Assembly: GCA_023398165.1 (NCBI GenBank)
Contig: JAEWSQ010000015.1
Coordinates: 114,216-178,215, forward strand
Direction: 5' to 3'
Source of the DNA: Spirochaetota bacterium
GTDB lineage: Bacteria > Spirochaetota > Spirochaetia > Treponematales > Treponemataceae
DNA: 64,000 nucleotides
A model generated the notes under the pieces. The model made no database searches and was not told the DNA's origin. It was given only the letters and a program-made list of their open reading frames with translations. Shown in pieces: positions 54,501 to 63,219 of the stretch. Positions within the stretch are counted from its first letter, which is position 1; each line of letters starts with the position of its first letter. The position numbers were made by a program, and so were the translations under genes.

Positions 54501-55028
54501 ATGACGATAGCAACAGAACGCACTGTATTACGGGGCTTTAGGGAAAGTGATTACAAGGATTTACACGCATATTTATCGCTACCCGAAACCTATGTATTTG
54601 AACCCGGAAACCCCGTCACTATAGATGAAGCAAAAACTCTGTGTCTTGATCGCTCAAAGGGAAAGAATTTTATTGCAGTATGCAGTAAACAGGATGAAAA
54701 GCTTATGGGACACTTTTCATTTTTTCCTGTAGAACCTCTGTATACCAGGACATATGATATTGGTTTTATTTTTAATCCGCATTATCACGGAAAAGGCTTA
54801 GCATCAGAATCTCTTAAAGCATTCATTTCATATTGCTTTTCTCAATTAAACGTTCACCGCCTTCAGGCAAACTGCGATCCTGCTAATGAAAAATCATGGA
54901 AGCTTCTTGAACGGACGGGTTTTGAAAGAGAAGGGGAGCTTAAGAGTAATATTTACTTCAGGGAAAAAGAGGGAAAGCCTCTTTGGCAGAATACCTATGT
55001 CTATGGTCTTTTAAATCCTGAGGAGTAA
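54501..55028 (+). CDS. GNAT acetyltransferase (RimJ/RimL-like)
   Basis: 175 aa. ERTVLRGFRESDYKDL, then IGFIFNPHYHGKGLASESLKAFI (acetyl-CoA loop) and HRLQANCDPANEKSWKLLERTGFEREG (GNAT motif B). Acetylates an amino group of a protein or small molecule, target unknown. Confidence 0.9.
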   Translation: MTIATERTVLRGFRESDYKDLHAYLSLPETYVFEPGNPVTIDEAKTLCLDRSKGKNFIAVCSKQDEKLMGHFSFFPVEPLYTRTYDIGFIFNPHYHGKGLASESLKAFISYCFSQLNVHRLQANCDPANEKSWKLLERTGFEREGELKSNIYFREKEGKPLWQNTYVYGLLNPEE

Positions 55029-55315
55029 GAAAAGTAAATATTCTGAATATATATGTATAAACCGGCTGCGTGACTGCATATCGTATATGTTTGTACTATT
55101 GACACTATGAAAAACTGTCAGTGAATATCTGGATTGACTTCCTCCTATATGCTTAACCCTGCGCGCTTTTTCTTGATACAAAAGGTCATAAAATCCGTAC
55201 CGGTCTTGTCCCGAATGAAAGTACATCTGCCATTACAACAAGAGCCATGAATACTGGAACAATAGCAAGTAAAAAGAATATATGGTAAACGCACGCCTGC
55301 CGGCGGCGGGAGACT
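55029..55315. other. Intergenic region, no intact gene
   Basis: No intact coding sequence, RNA or repeat is recognised. Short open frames lack SDs. It leads into the decayed toxin-antitoxin remnant. Confidence 0.5.
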
Positions 55316-55514
55316 ATTAATAATAGAGTTGCTATAATAACAGAAAAAGATTTAATCGAAACAGCCCTAAGAGAAAATGTTTAAAATCGAAAGAGTAAGG
55401 ATTTAAAGGGGACGATACAACTTTCTAAAGATTATGATTTACAAAATGAGAATTAGCAAATGATTTTTGTAGATGCATCTCTATTACTTACAATATGGAA
55501 AAAATCGTATAATA
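55316..55514 (+). pseudogene. Remnant of a VapBC-type toxin-antitoxin pair
   Basis: One frame reads NNRVAIITEKDLIETALREN, an internal TAA, then KDLKGTIQLSKDYDLQN and a stop at 55456, the pattern of VapB-type antitoxins (helix then a conserved L-G-x-I tail). Four bases later MIFVDASLLLTIW resembles the start of PIN-domain VapC toxins (VDxS motif), but the frame soon runs into the DUF488 gene, so the toxin is lost. Confidence 0.6.
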
Positions 55515-55537
55515 AATCATTAGTCAGGAATCTTACA

Positions 55538-56035
55538 ATGAATAGTATTTACACAATAGGTCATTCAACTCACAGCATTACTGCTTTTTTAGATATGTTA
55601 GGTAAATTTCAAATTGAAACCCTCATAGACATACGCAGTGTCCCTTTTAGTCAATATTCCCCGCAATTTAATCAATCACTATTGCAAAACTCATTAGCCG
55701 CAAGCGGAATTACGTATGTATTCCTCGGCAATGAGCTGGGCGGGCGAATTCAAGATGCATCATGTTACAAAAACAGCCAAATACCCCATACAAAAACGGG
55801 ATATGCATTGTATTTAGCCTATGATACGATTATCACCAAAAACTGGTTTACAGCCGGAATTGAAAAAGTACAAACGATAGCTAATGAGGGAAGATCAGCA
55901 ATTATGTGTAGCGAGGAAAATCCCGAACATTGTCATAGAGAATTGATAGTTGGAAGAAGATTAAAAGAACTGGGTCACGGGGTAATCCATATACGGTCAA
56001 ACAGAAATAAAAACAAACAGCTTGAACTATTTTGA
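55538..56035 (+). CDS. DUF488 family protein
   Basis: 165 aa. IYTIGHSTHSITAFLDMLGKF and LIDIRSVPFSQYSPQFN, then CSEENPEHCHRELIVGRRLKE, are DUF488 signatures (Cys/His-rich end). Function uncertain. ATG 55538 is preferred (AGGA eight bases before); upstream in-frame codons belong to the PIN-toxin remnant. Confidence 0.88.
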   Translation: MNSIYTIGHSTHSITAFLDMLGKFQIETLIDIRSVPFSQYSPQFNQSLLQNSLAASGITYVFLGNELGGRIQDASCYKNSQIPHTKTGYALYLAYDTIITKNWFTAGIEKVQTIANEGRSAIMCSEENPEHCHRELIVGRRLKELGHGVIHIRSNRNKNKQLELF

Positions 56036-56069
56036 ATAGAAGATACCGGTGATTTTACTTTATTAAATC

Positions 56070-56090
56070 ATACTATATAGTATATACTAT
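56070..56090. promoter_or_regulatory. Overlapping AT-rich palindromes upstream of the transposase-like gene
   Basis: ATACTATATAGTAT (56070-56083) and ATAGTATATACTAT (56077-56090) are each perfect palindromes sharing seven bases. They could be an operator or only an AT-rich promoter. Confidence 0.4.
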
Positions 56091-56127
56091 TTCATCAAAG
56101 AAAGTTTTGATTAATTTTTCGGGAACC

Positions 56128-57240
56128 ATGAAAAAAATTGATGCAAACAGTAATAAAATAAAGAAACGTTTTTCAGTTTCCAACCTTGTAACATATAAAA
56201 AGATAACACTTAAGCAGGCGGGTGAGATTCTTTGCTTAAGTTACTCCCGGACAAAATATTTGTATGCTAGGTATAAGCAGGAAGGGCTTTCCGGATTGGA
56301 ACATAAGGGAAAGGGAAAACAATCTAATCATTGTATACATAAAAATGTTAAGCAGGCTATTCTTTTATTATATAAATCAAAATATGCAGACTGTTCTTTG
56401 TCTCTGGCTGTTGAGCTCCTGAAAACGAATGATTCTTTTGTAATCAGCAGGGAAACCCTTAGGCAATGGCTTATAGCTGATAATATTCCATATACGCACA
56501 TACGAAGACGTCCTTACAGAAGGTTCTATAAACGGAGTGATTGTTTCGGCGCATTACTTCAACTCACTGTATACAATTATAATTGGATTCAGTCCGCAGA
56601 GAACGGTGCACGTCAATGCCTGCTCGGATTATGCGATAATGCCACAAATATTAAGCTGTTTCATATGACACATCACAGTTCAATTCACTCGGCCATGACA
56701 ATACTACAAATATGGATAAAGAAGTATGGAATACCTCAAGGTATCTATATATCAGATGAACTATTCGTAAAAAATAAACATTTGAAGATCGTATTAGCCA
56801 ACCTTGGGATAGAACTGCAAACTCCAAAGGGAGGAGCCTATTTTTCGACAACAAACTGCGCTTTAACCACCTTAGGATACCGGCTGGTATGCGAGATGAA
56901 AGTACAGGGAATAGCAACAATCCAAGAGGCAAATGTATATATTCTGGAAGTTTTCTGTGTAAAAATTAATAAAAAGCTGAGCAGACAGCCTGAAATTCAT
57001 GAAAATGCACATGTTCTTTGCGATGAGTCCCAGTCTATAGATAAATTTTTTTATTTTTTCTTTACTAAAAAGGTTAAGCAGAATAAATGTATAATTATTT
57101 TTAAAAAAAAGTATTTTCTTTTGAATTTTACTGAAAATAATACAAATGAGAGCAAATTCGTCCAGATAAAGAGATTTTTGGACGGAAGTATAAAAATATA
57201 TCAGAATAAGACAGAAATTAACTATGAAATACTAGAATAG
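56128..57240 (+). CDS. IS1202/ISNCY-like transposase homologue with lost DDE residues
   Basis: 370 aa from the ATG at 56128. N-terminal HTH (LKQAGEILCLSYSRTKYLYARYKQEGLSGL), second HTH (SRETLRQWLI), and integrase-core region. Compared with the family, the catalytic Asp position in QIDGSPHDW is replaced (QLTVYNYNW, about residue 147), the second Asp is kept in YISDELF, and the Glu in GRVER is replaced (GAYFST, about 240). Two of three acids are gone, yet the frame is intact. No inverted repeats or target duplications found. Could be a domesticated DNA-binding protein or a young relic. Confidence 0.75.
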   Translation: MKKIDANSNKIKKRFSVSNLVTYKKITLKQAGEILCLSYSRTKYLYARYKQEGLSGLEHKGKGKQSNHCIHKNVKQAILLLYKSKYADCSLSLAVELLKTNDSFVISRETLRQWLIADNIPYTHIRRRPYRRFYKRSDCFGALLQLTVYNYNWIQSAENGARQCLLGLCDNATNIKLFHMTHHSSIHSAMTILQIWIKKYGIPQGIYISDELFVKNKHLKIVLANLGIELQTPKGGAYFSTTNCALTTLGYRLVCEMKVQGIATIQEANVYILEVFCVKINKKLSRQPEIHENAHVLCDESQSIDKFFYFFFTKKVKQNKCIIIFKKKYFLLNFTENNTNESKFVQIKRFLDGSIKIYQNKTEINYEILE

Positions 57241-57281
57241 GGACTGTTTCTTTCTTGCAATAATAGGTAAGTTTTTTTTAC

Positions 57282-57310
57282 TTGACACCGTAAACCTTGT
57301 ACTCTAGTAT
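57282..57310 (+). promoter_or_regulatory. Predicted promoter of the HD-GYP gene
   Basis: Consensus TTGACA, 17-base spacer, TAGTAT, followed by a leader of about 155 bases. Confidence 0.75.
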
Positions 57311-57474
57311 GATGTATGGAGATAATGTGTGAAATATACTATGGAGCGGAAGGACAGCATCATAGACGAATCAGTAGAACTTTAGAGTGCTTATAACGGG
57401 AACTTGAAACTTATTAATACCGAATCATAAAGTAATGTAAAAAAAAGAAAGAAAACTAAATAAAGAAGGTGTTT

Positions 57475-58821
57475 ATGATTTCCGATGTTCTGCCCATTAA
57501 TATTTTAAATCCTTTAAATACTGTACCGGTTCCTACGGTGTTATGCAGAATAAACTCTGAAAAAGATACGGTAAAAATACTTTTTCAAAATAAAGCTTTT
57601 ATATCACTTGCTTCATCTCTTATGCTCCACAGCGGCAATAAGAAATTTTCGTTTCTACTTTTTTCACAGACCCTTACTACCTCTTTTTTAACTATACAAT
57701 GTAAAAAATCCATGGAACTGCAAAAACCGGTGCTATTTAACAAGCAATGTAAACTGCTTGGGACATGGTATAAGTTTTCAATTGAAGCCAACCAGATGGA
57801 ATTGTTTTCTCTTTCAATTGTTGAAATCACTGATATTAAACAGAATGAAATTCAATTAAGAAGCGAAAGTATTATTAATAGAAAATATTTTGATTCCATT
57901 CCATGCGGAATTGCAGTATTTAATCAGGATACCCAATTCTTACAGGCAAATGAATTCGTCTGCTCTATTCTGGGGTATCCGGAGAAAATTTTAAAAACAA
58001 TGACATTGTTTGATCTTAATCCTTCCCAATATATCTCTGATATAGTGTCTTTCTTTAAGATATTGCAAATTCAAGGCAGTAAGGATTCTGTAATATCAGT
58101 GCTTACGAAAAGCGGGAAAAGACTGACACTGCAGTTAAACGGTAAACTTCTACCTGATGGCACAAATCTCATCATTTGGACTGATATTACGCAATTGTCA
58201 AAGAGAAAAATAAAACCGGAAGTATCATTATTATATACACAAAATTTGAATCTGTATCATACTATTGCAAATCTTACAGAATTGCGTGATACAGATACGG
58301 GACACCACAATAAAAGGATAGGAGTATTTTCCCGTATTATAGCAAGGACGATGGGAATGAACAGAAAATTCTGCGATGATATAGAAATATTTGCACAGCT
58401 GCATGATATTGGAAAAATAGGTATTCAAGATTCCATATTATTAGCTCCAAGAAGACTGACAGAGGAAGAGCGTACTACAATGGAAAAACATACTTTGCTT
58501 GGCTACAATATCGTTAAAGAGAATGTGGAATTATCCATGGCAGCAGACATAACCCTTAATCATCACGAGAGATTTGACGGATCAGGGTATCCCAACGGTA
58601 TTTACGGATATGAAATTCCTCTTAGTGCGCAGATTACTTCAGTAGGAGATGTTTATGATGCTCTTCGGAGTAAACGGCCATATAAACAAGGATGGGCTCA
58701 TAAAGACTGCATTGAATATATAAGTTCTCTCAGCGGGAAAAACTTTAATCCTGAAATAGTCGATGTGTTTTTATCGGTACAGAACAAAGTCGATAATGTC
58801 TATACTACTCTTTCGGATTGA
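57475..58821 (+). CDS. PAS and HD-GYP domain cyclic-di-GMP phosphodiesterase
   Basis: 448 aa, cytoplasmic. N-terminal region about 1-140 and a PAS domain (about 145-250; SIPCGIAVFNQDTQFLQANEF), then HD-GYP (about 265-440) with HDIGKIGI and HHERFDGSGYP, the metal-binding and GYP motifs, and DVYDALRSKRPYK. Hydrolyses cyclic-di-GMP to GMP. ATG 57475 chosen for SD AGAAGG. No known riboswitch in the leader. Confidence 0.92.
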   Translation: MISDVLPINILNPLNTVPVPTVLCRINSEKDTVKILFQNKAFISLASSLMLHSGNKKFSFLLFSQTLTTSFLTIQCKKSMELQKPVLFNKQCKLLGTWYKFSIEANQMELFSLSIVEITDIKQNEIQLRSESIINRKYFDSIPCGIAVFNQDTQFLQANEFVCSILGYPEKILKTMTLFDLNPSQYISDIVSFFKILQIQGSKDSVISVLTKSGKRLTLQLNGKLLPDGTNLIIWTDITQLSKRKIKPEVSLLYTQNLNLYHTIANLTELRDTDTGHHNKRIGVFSRIIARTMGMNRKFCDDIEIFAQLHDIGKIGIQDSILLAPRRLTEEERTTMEKHTLLGYNIVKENVELSMAADITLNHHERFDGSGYPNGIYGYEIPLSAQITSVGDVYDALRSKRPYKQGWAHKDCIEYISSLSGKNFNPEIVDVFLSVQNKVDNVYTTLSD

Positions 58822-58948
58822 AAAAGAGAGGTGTGCTGTAGAGAAAGAATAGTATACTTTTACAACCCGATGTGACTTGTGTTGATTATTTATGTCCTTC
58901 AAATTGAGTCTTTAATGGTTATGTCATGAAGTGGTGGTATTTTAAATG

Positions 58949-59003
58949 ATAGAAATTCTATGAATTATGATATATTGTTTATATTAAAGTAACAGGTGTT
59001 ACT
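58949..59003 (+). promoter_or_regulatory. Two inverted repeats before the ZIP transporter gene
   Basis: ATAGAA-A-TTCTAT at 58949-58961 and AGTAAC-AGGT-GTTACT at 58988-59003, flanking a TATATT hexamer. A candidate site for a metal-responsive regulator (inference). Confidence 0.4.
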
Positions 59004-59028
59004 CATTTTTTATACAGCGGAGGATTGT

Positions 59029-59841
59029 ATGTTTGAATCATATAAAAATCTTAATCCAATTATACTTACTTTAATCGCAACCCTTTTCACCTGGGGCGTT
59101 ACGGCGTTAGGTTCAGCGTTTGTTTTCTTCTTTAAGACGATCAACCAAAAAGTACTTAATGCGATGTTGGGATTTGCATCAGGGGTTATGATTGCAGCAA
59201 GCTTTTGGTCATTACTCAATCCCGCAATTTCTATGGCGGAATCTATGGGAATCTCTCCTGTTATTCCTGCAATAACAGGATTTCTCGGCGGCGGTTTATT
59301 TCTTTTTCTCGTTGACCGTGTATTGCCTCATCTTCATATTGGTCTTGATAATAGCGAAGCCGAAGGAATTAAAACATCATGGCAAAGAAGTACGTTACTA
59401 GTAACCGCAATTACTCTTCACAATATTCCAGAAGGATTAGCTGTCGGGGTTGCTTTCGGTGCAATTGGAATTTCCGGGTCTCCTGCAACCTTTGGAGCCG
59501 CGGTAGCGCTGGCAATAGGAATTGGTATTCAGAATTTTCCCGAAGGAGCAGCTGTTTCAATACCGCTCAGGAGGGAAGGTTTTTCCAGACTCAAAAGTTT
59601 TATGTATGGTCAAGCTTCAGGAATCGTTGAACCTATTGCCGGTGTCTTAGGAGCTTTATTAATAGTAACGATTCAGCCTCTCCTGCCGTATGCCTTGTCA
59701 TTTGCAGCAGGGGCGATGATATATGTTGTAATAGAAGAACTAATACCCGAAGCTCAACAGCACGGAAGTTCTGATTTTTCCACAATCGGAGGCATGGCAG
59801 GTTTTGCTGTTATGATGCTTCTTGATGTAGCTCTGGGGTAA
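59029..59841 (+). CDS. ZIP family divalent-metal transporter
   Basis: 270 aa from the ATG at 59029 (GGAGG before). Eight membrane helices; the ZIP metal site HNIPEGLAVGVAFG in helix 4 and QNFPEGAAVSIPL in helix 5. Probably imports zinc, iron or manganese. Monocistronic. Confidence 0.92.
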   Translation: MFESYKNLNPIILTLIATLFTWGVTALGSAFVFFFKTINQKVLNAMLGFASGVMIAASFWSLLNPAISMAESMGISPVIPAITGFLGGGLFLFLVDRVLPHLHIGLDNSEAEGIKTSWQRSTLLVTAITLHNIPEGLAVGVAFGAIGISGSPATFGAAVALAIGIGIQNFPEGAAVSIPLRREGFSRLKSFMYGQASGIVEPIAGVLGALLIVTIQPLLPYALSFAAGAMIYVVIEELIPEAQQHGSSDFSTIGGMAGFAVMMLLDVALG

Positions 59842-60101
59842 GACTTCTGCCAAAGTTTTAGCTTGATAACGGCTGGGTATAGGAATTGCGTGCCTAGAGT
59901 TGACAATTGGGAAAATCCCCTCCTGCCGCCTTTCATGGCGGCTTATCCCAGCATACTATGATACGGTAAGGACGCCGCCCGGATCGTTTTTGGCTGAATC
60001 GAGTTTGTGACAACAAAATACTTTATGGTATAGCGTTTTTTACTGCTTTTTTGCAAGAGAAAGATTAGGTATCAATTTTATCATTACTAAGCTATATCTT
60101 C
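59842..60101. other. Intergenic region with one hairpin
   Basis: GCCGCC-TTTCAT-GGCGGC at 59925-59942 lies within a weaker TGGGA/TCCCA outer pairing. No T-run follows, so it is not a clear terminator. Nothing else is recognised before the higBA promoter. Confidence 0.5.
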
Positions 60102-60130
60102 TTGACAGATATAATACTGAATCATAAAGT
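60102..60130 (+). promoter_or_regulatory. Predicted promoter of higBA
   Basis: TTGACA (60102-60107), 17-base spacer, TAAAGT (60125-60130), six bases, then the higB ATG. An internal TATAAT at 60110-60115 lacks a matching -35. Confidence 0.6.
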
Positions 60131-60136
60131 ATAAGT

Positions 60137-60418
60137 ATGATTCGAAGTTTTGCAGATGTTGAAACAGAAAAGATTTTTCATCAGGAAAAATCGAAAAAAC
60201 TGCCTCCCGACATTCAAAAGCGAGCTCTGGTAAAACTGTTATTGTTAGATTCTGCAACAAATGAAGATGATCTAAAGACTCCGCCATCGAATCACTTTGA
60301 ACATCTAAAAGGCAAATTAAATGAATATTGTTCAATAAGAATTAATGATCAGTGGCGCATACAATTCAAATACCTTAATGGAGACTTGTATGAGGTATCA
60401 ATTAAAGGTTATCACTGA
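60137..60418 (+). CDS. higB: HigB-type mRNA interferase toxin
   Basis: 93 aa. MIRSFADVETEKIFHQEKSKKLP and the end EYCSIRINDQWRIQFKYLNGDLYEVSIKGYH match the HigB branch of the RelE superfamily (IRINDQWRIxF). Ribosome-dependent mRNA cleavage is typical. Precedes its antitoxin, the usual higBA order. No SD. Confidence 0.93.
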   Translation: MIRSFADVETEKIFHQEKSKKLPPDIQKRALVKLLLLDSATNEDDLKTPPSNHFEHLKGKLNEYCSIRINDQWRIQFKYLNGDLYEVSIKGYH

Positions 60419-60433
60419 TGAAGGAGTATGAGT

Positions 60434-60736
60434 ATGAATACAAAAACATTAGAAACACCAAAAATTGGCGACATACTGCGGGAAGAATTTCTTGAACCAT
60501 TAGGCATAACACCATACCGCTTATCAAAAGAATTAAATGTCTCAACAAGTTCTGTATTGGATTTGGTACACAATAGACGAAAGATATCTGTAGAAATGGC
60601 ACTGCGATTATCACGATATTTTGGAAACTCTTCTAAGTTCTGGTTAAATTTACAAAATGAACTTGATATAAGAGAGACTTCAATAAAGCTGGCTAATGAA
60701 CTTAATACCATAAAACTCAATGTTCATACAGCATAA
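60434..60736 (+). CDS. higA: HigA-type antitoxin (XRE HTH)
   Basis: 100 aa. GDILREEFLEPLGITPYRLSKELNVS and HNRRKISVEMALRLSRYFGNSSKFWLNLQN are HigA signatures. Neutralises HigB and represses the operon. ATG 60434 preferred over 60428 on spacing from AAGGAG. 15 bases after higB. Confidence 0.95.
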   Translation: MNTKTLETPKIGDILREEFLEPLGITPYRLSKELNVSTSSVLDLVHNRRKISVEMALRLSRYFGNSSKFWLNLQNELDIRETSIKLANELNTIKLNVHTA

Positions 60737-60737
60737 A

Positions 60738-60800
60738 TGCGGCACTACCCATTACACCTACGACCGAAACGGCGCGTTAACGTATGAAAAATTGCATTAA
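60738..60800 (+). pseudogene. RHS/YD-repeat fragment
   Basis: Reads THYTYDRNGALTYEK and then a stop, one YD repeat cut off from any gene. It begins one base after the higA stop, so higBA abuts RHS-derived DNA. Confidence 0.7.
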
Positions 60801-60879
60801 TCAAATTCACATAATATAATCATGATTACCAGCTATGCGTTAAGCTGTAATCGGACGGAGGACGATTATCAGCTTTAAG

Positions 60880-63216
60880 GTGAAGAAAAAAGGCCTAACA
60901 GAGGTTAATAGGCTCGGCGTAACGCAGTCCTACACCTACGAAAAAGACGGCACGGTAAAAACAAAGACAGACTTTGAAACTGATATTAAAACTACCGATT
61001 ACAATGACGCAAGCAGGACAAAGACAGTCACCTACAGCGACGGCCGAAAGGAAGTTTTTACCTACACCATGAGCGGCCTCATACAGACAGCCGAGACAAA
61101 GACCGGAAAAATAGCCTATACGTACAACAAAGCAGGACTCCTTGTAAAACAGGAAGACATAAAAGCAGGCGAAACTACAACATACACCTACGACAAAGCA
61201 GGCAGACGAACCGGCATGAACTCGGGCAACAGGGAAGTACGTTACGTCTACGGGAAGGCAGGAGAACTCGTATCAATTAACGATAACAAACAGCGCCTGA
61301 GCGTGAGCTATAAGTACGACACACTCTATAGGGAAACAGAGCGCGTATTTGGAAACGGCGTAGTGCAGAAGACACAGTACACTGTCGCAGGACAAACCGA
61401 AATCATTACAGAAGTCAACTCCCGCGGAGAACTCTTACGCGCAGAAGGCTACGTGTACGACGAAGGCGGGAGGAGAATCTACACCATAACCGAAAAAGGC
61501 AAACTCACAGGCTTTACCTACGATGCACAGAGCCGTCTTGCAAAAGTCTTGTATCCGTATACCGAGGAGAAAAAACAAGCCGACAGAAAAGAGGCGGAGG
61601 AAGAGGGAGTACATTACCTTGAAGGAAATGTAAAACCGGTGAATGTCTTTTTAAGCCTCGATGAAAAAGCCCTCATCGTCCCCTTACTTGAAAAAATAGG
61701 CTGGGGAAGAAGCTCATACCTTACAACAACACAAGTACTCTGGGAGGAGACCTACACTTACGATGCAAACGGCAACCGTGCAAGTAAGACAACACCCTTT
61801 GGAAGTATCCGCTATTGGTACGATAAAGAAAACCGATTAATTCACAGCGGAAGCGACGAAGGAAGGGGCAGCGGCTACACCTACGATAAAAACGGCAACC
61901 TCCTCACCAAAACAAATCTTTACAAAACAGAGGAGTACTCGTATACTGGAACCAACAGGATGAGTATGAGTACCGTTACCGATCATATAAAAAAGACAAA
62001 AACCATAACTCACTACGATTACGACGCGTTCGGACGAAGAACCCTTGTCCAGGACGAAGGCGGGAAAATAATTAGAACACTGTATGATGGCTTGAGCCTC
62101 GACATCATAAGAGAGCAGGAAACTTTCGCCGATGGGTATTTCACGAACACCAGCGACACAGGTATTGCATGGAGTCCGGTGAGTGAGGGAGATGGAAGCA
62201 GATATAGATACATCGGAGATGACGCGCCGGCTGCAAAAGAGCAGAACGGTTACAGCGTGACAGTCAGTAACCGGGCATCAAGCAAAGTTGCCTTGTATGC
62301 GAACGGACAAGCAGTGGGAGTTACCAGAAGTTCGAATTATGCTTCGAGTGAGCGGTCTTATTTTGGTACCGATTTAATGGGGACAATACGGTCAGCGACG
62401 ACGGACAGCGGAAATGCTGAGTACTATGAGTATGATGTGTTCGGGAAGCCTTATGGAGAATCAGTTTCAGATTACGCCTACACAGGGAAACCGTATGATC
62501 CGGTTACGGGAATGTATAACTATGGCTATAGAGATTACGTACCGCAGACAGCGAGATTCAGCACGGTAGATCCCATACGCGACGGGAACAACTGGTTTGC
62601 ATATTGTAACAATGAGCCTGTGAACTTCCAAGATGCGTGGGGGTTGATTTGCATAAGTACATCAGATGCAGAAGCTGCAGCTCAAAGAGCAAAGGCCTCA
62701 GCATCTGGCTCTTCTAGAAAATTAGTTGATGTAGTGAATACTAACAATCTAGCAACAATTATAAATGATAACCTTAATGCATTAGATGATAATACAAGAA
62801 GATATTATGAAAATATTCCTGATCAGTATAGGAAACAAGCAATAAAAAGCAACCTAGATTCTCAGACCGTAACGACAGGTGTAAATAAAAATGAAACGTT
62901 TGCGGCTGCAGCATCATTGGGAGTTATAATGCCGAAGGATATTGAGGCAGTTGGATTGGCAGGAAATATCCTTTTTTTTGATACAGCACCACCCGATCCT
63001 GATCTTATAGCACATGAAGCAATTCATGGACTACAGGCTCAAGCTGCTGGTAATGCGGGGGCTTTTTTGACGAATTATACAAACAACTCAGAGGAAATTG
63101 CAAATAGAGGAGGTGATCCTTATTTAGAAAATGGTTATGAAATAGGAGCATACAATTTTGGACCAAATACAGGATCCATTCTAGATCGTCCTGAATACCA
63201 GGGTTGGGAGTATTAA
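60880..63216 (+). CDS. RHS-repeat protein with HExxH metallopeptidase tip
   Basis: 778 aa from GTG 60880 (weak SD), half the length of full RHS proteins and without a signal, so the 5' end is probably truncated. YD repeats (GSGYTYDKNGNLL, TYTYDKAGRRTGM) lead to the RHS core end YNYGYRDYVPQTARF...DPIRDGNNWFAYCNNEPVN and DAWGL at about 588. The ~190-aa tip is more AT-rich and carries DLIAHEAIHGLQAQ (HExxH) and NGYEIGAY (possible third Glu), so it is a candidate metallopeptidase toxin. A small secreted-protein gene follows at three bases. Confidence 0.85.
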   Translation: MKKKGLTEVNRLGVTQSYTYEKDGTVKTKTDFETDIKTTDYNDASRTKTVTYSDGRKEVFTYTMSGLIQTAETKTGKIAYTYNKAGLLVKQEDIKAGETTTYTYDKAGRRTGMNSGNREVRYVYGKAGELVSINDNKQRLSVSYKYDTLYRETERVFGNGVVQKTQYTVAGQTEIITEVNSRGELLRAEGYVYDEGGRRIYTITEKGKLTGFTYDAQSRLAKVLYPYTEEKKQADRKEAEEEGVHYLEGNVKPVNVFLSLDEKALIVPLLEKIGWGRSSYLTTTQVLWEETYTYDANGNRASKTTPFGSIRYWYDKENRLIHSGSDEGRGSGYTYDKNGNLLTKTNLYKTEEYSYTGTNRMSMSTVTDHIKKTKTITHYDYDAFGRRTLVQDEGGKIIRTLYDGLSLDIIREQETFADGYFTNTSDTGIAWSPVSEGDGSRYRYIGDDAPAAKEQNGYSVTVSNRASSKVALYANGQAVGVTRSSNYASSERSYFGTDLMGTIRSATTDSGNAEYYEYDVFGKPYGESVSDYAYTGKPYDPVTGMYNYGYRDYVPQTARFSTVDPIRDGNNWFAYCNNEPVNFQDAWGLICISTSDAEAAAQRAKASASGSSRKLVDVVNTNNLATIINDNLNALDDNTRRYYENIPDQYRKQAIKSNLDSQTVTTGVNKNETFAAAASLGVIMPKDIEAVGLAGNILFFDTAPPDPDLIAHEAIHGLQAQAAGNAGAFLTNYTNNSEEIANRGGDPYLENGYEIGAYNFGPNTGSILDRPEYQGWEY

Positions 63217-63219
63217 GAT

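Noticed and set aside
57311..57474. Cyclic-di-GMP riboswitch in the HD-GYP leader
   Set aside because: None of the conserved GEMM segments are present.
59925..59942. Terminator of the ZIP gene
   Set aside because: Hairpin has no following T-run and is about 85 bases from the stop codon.
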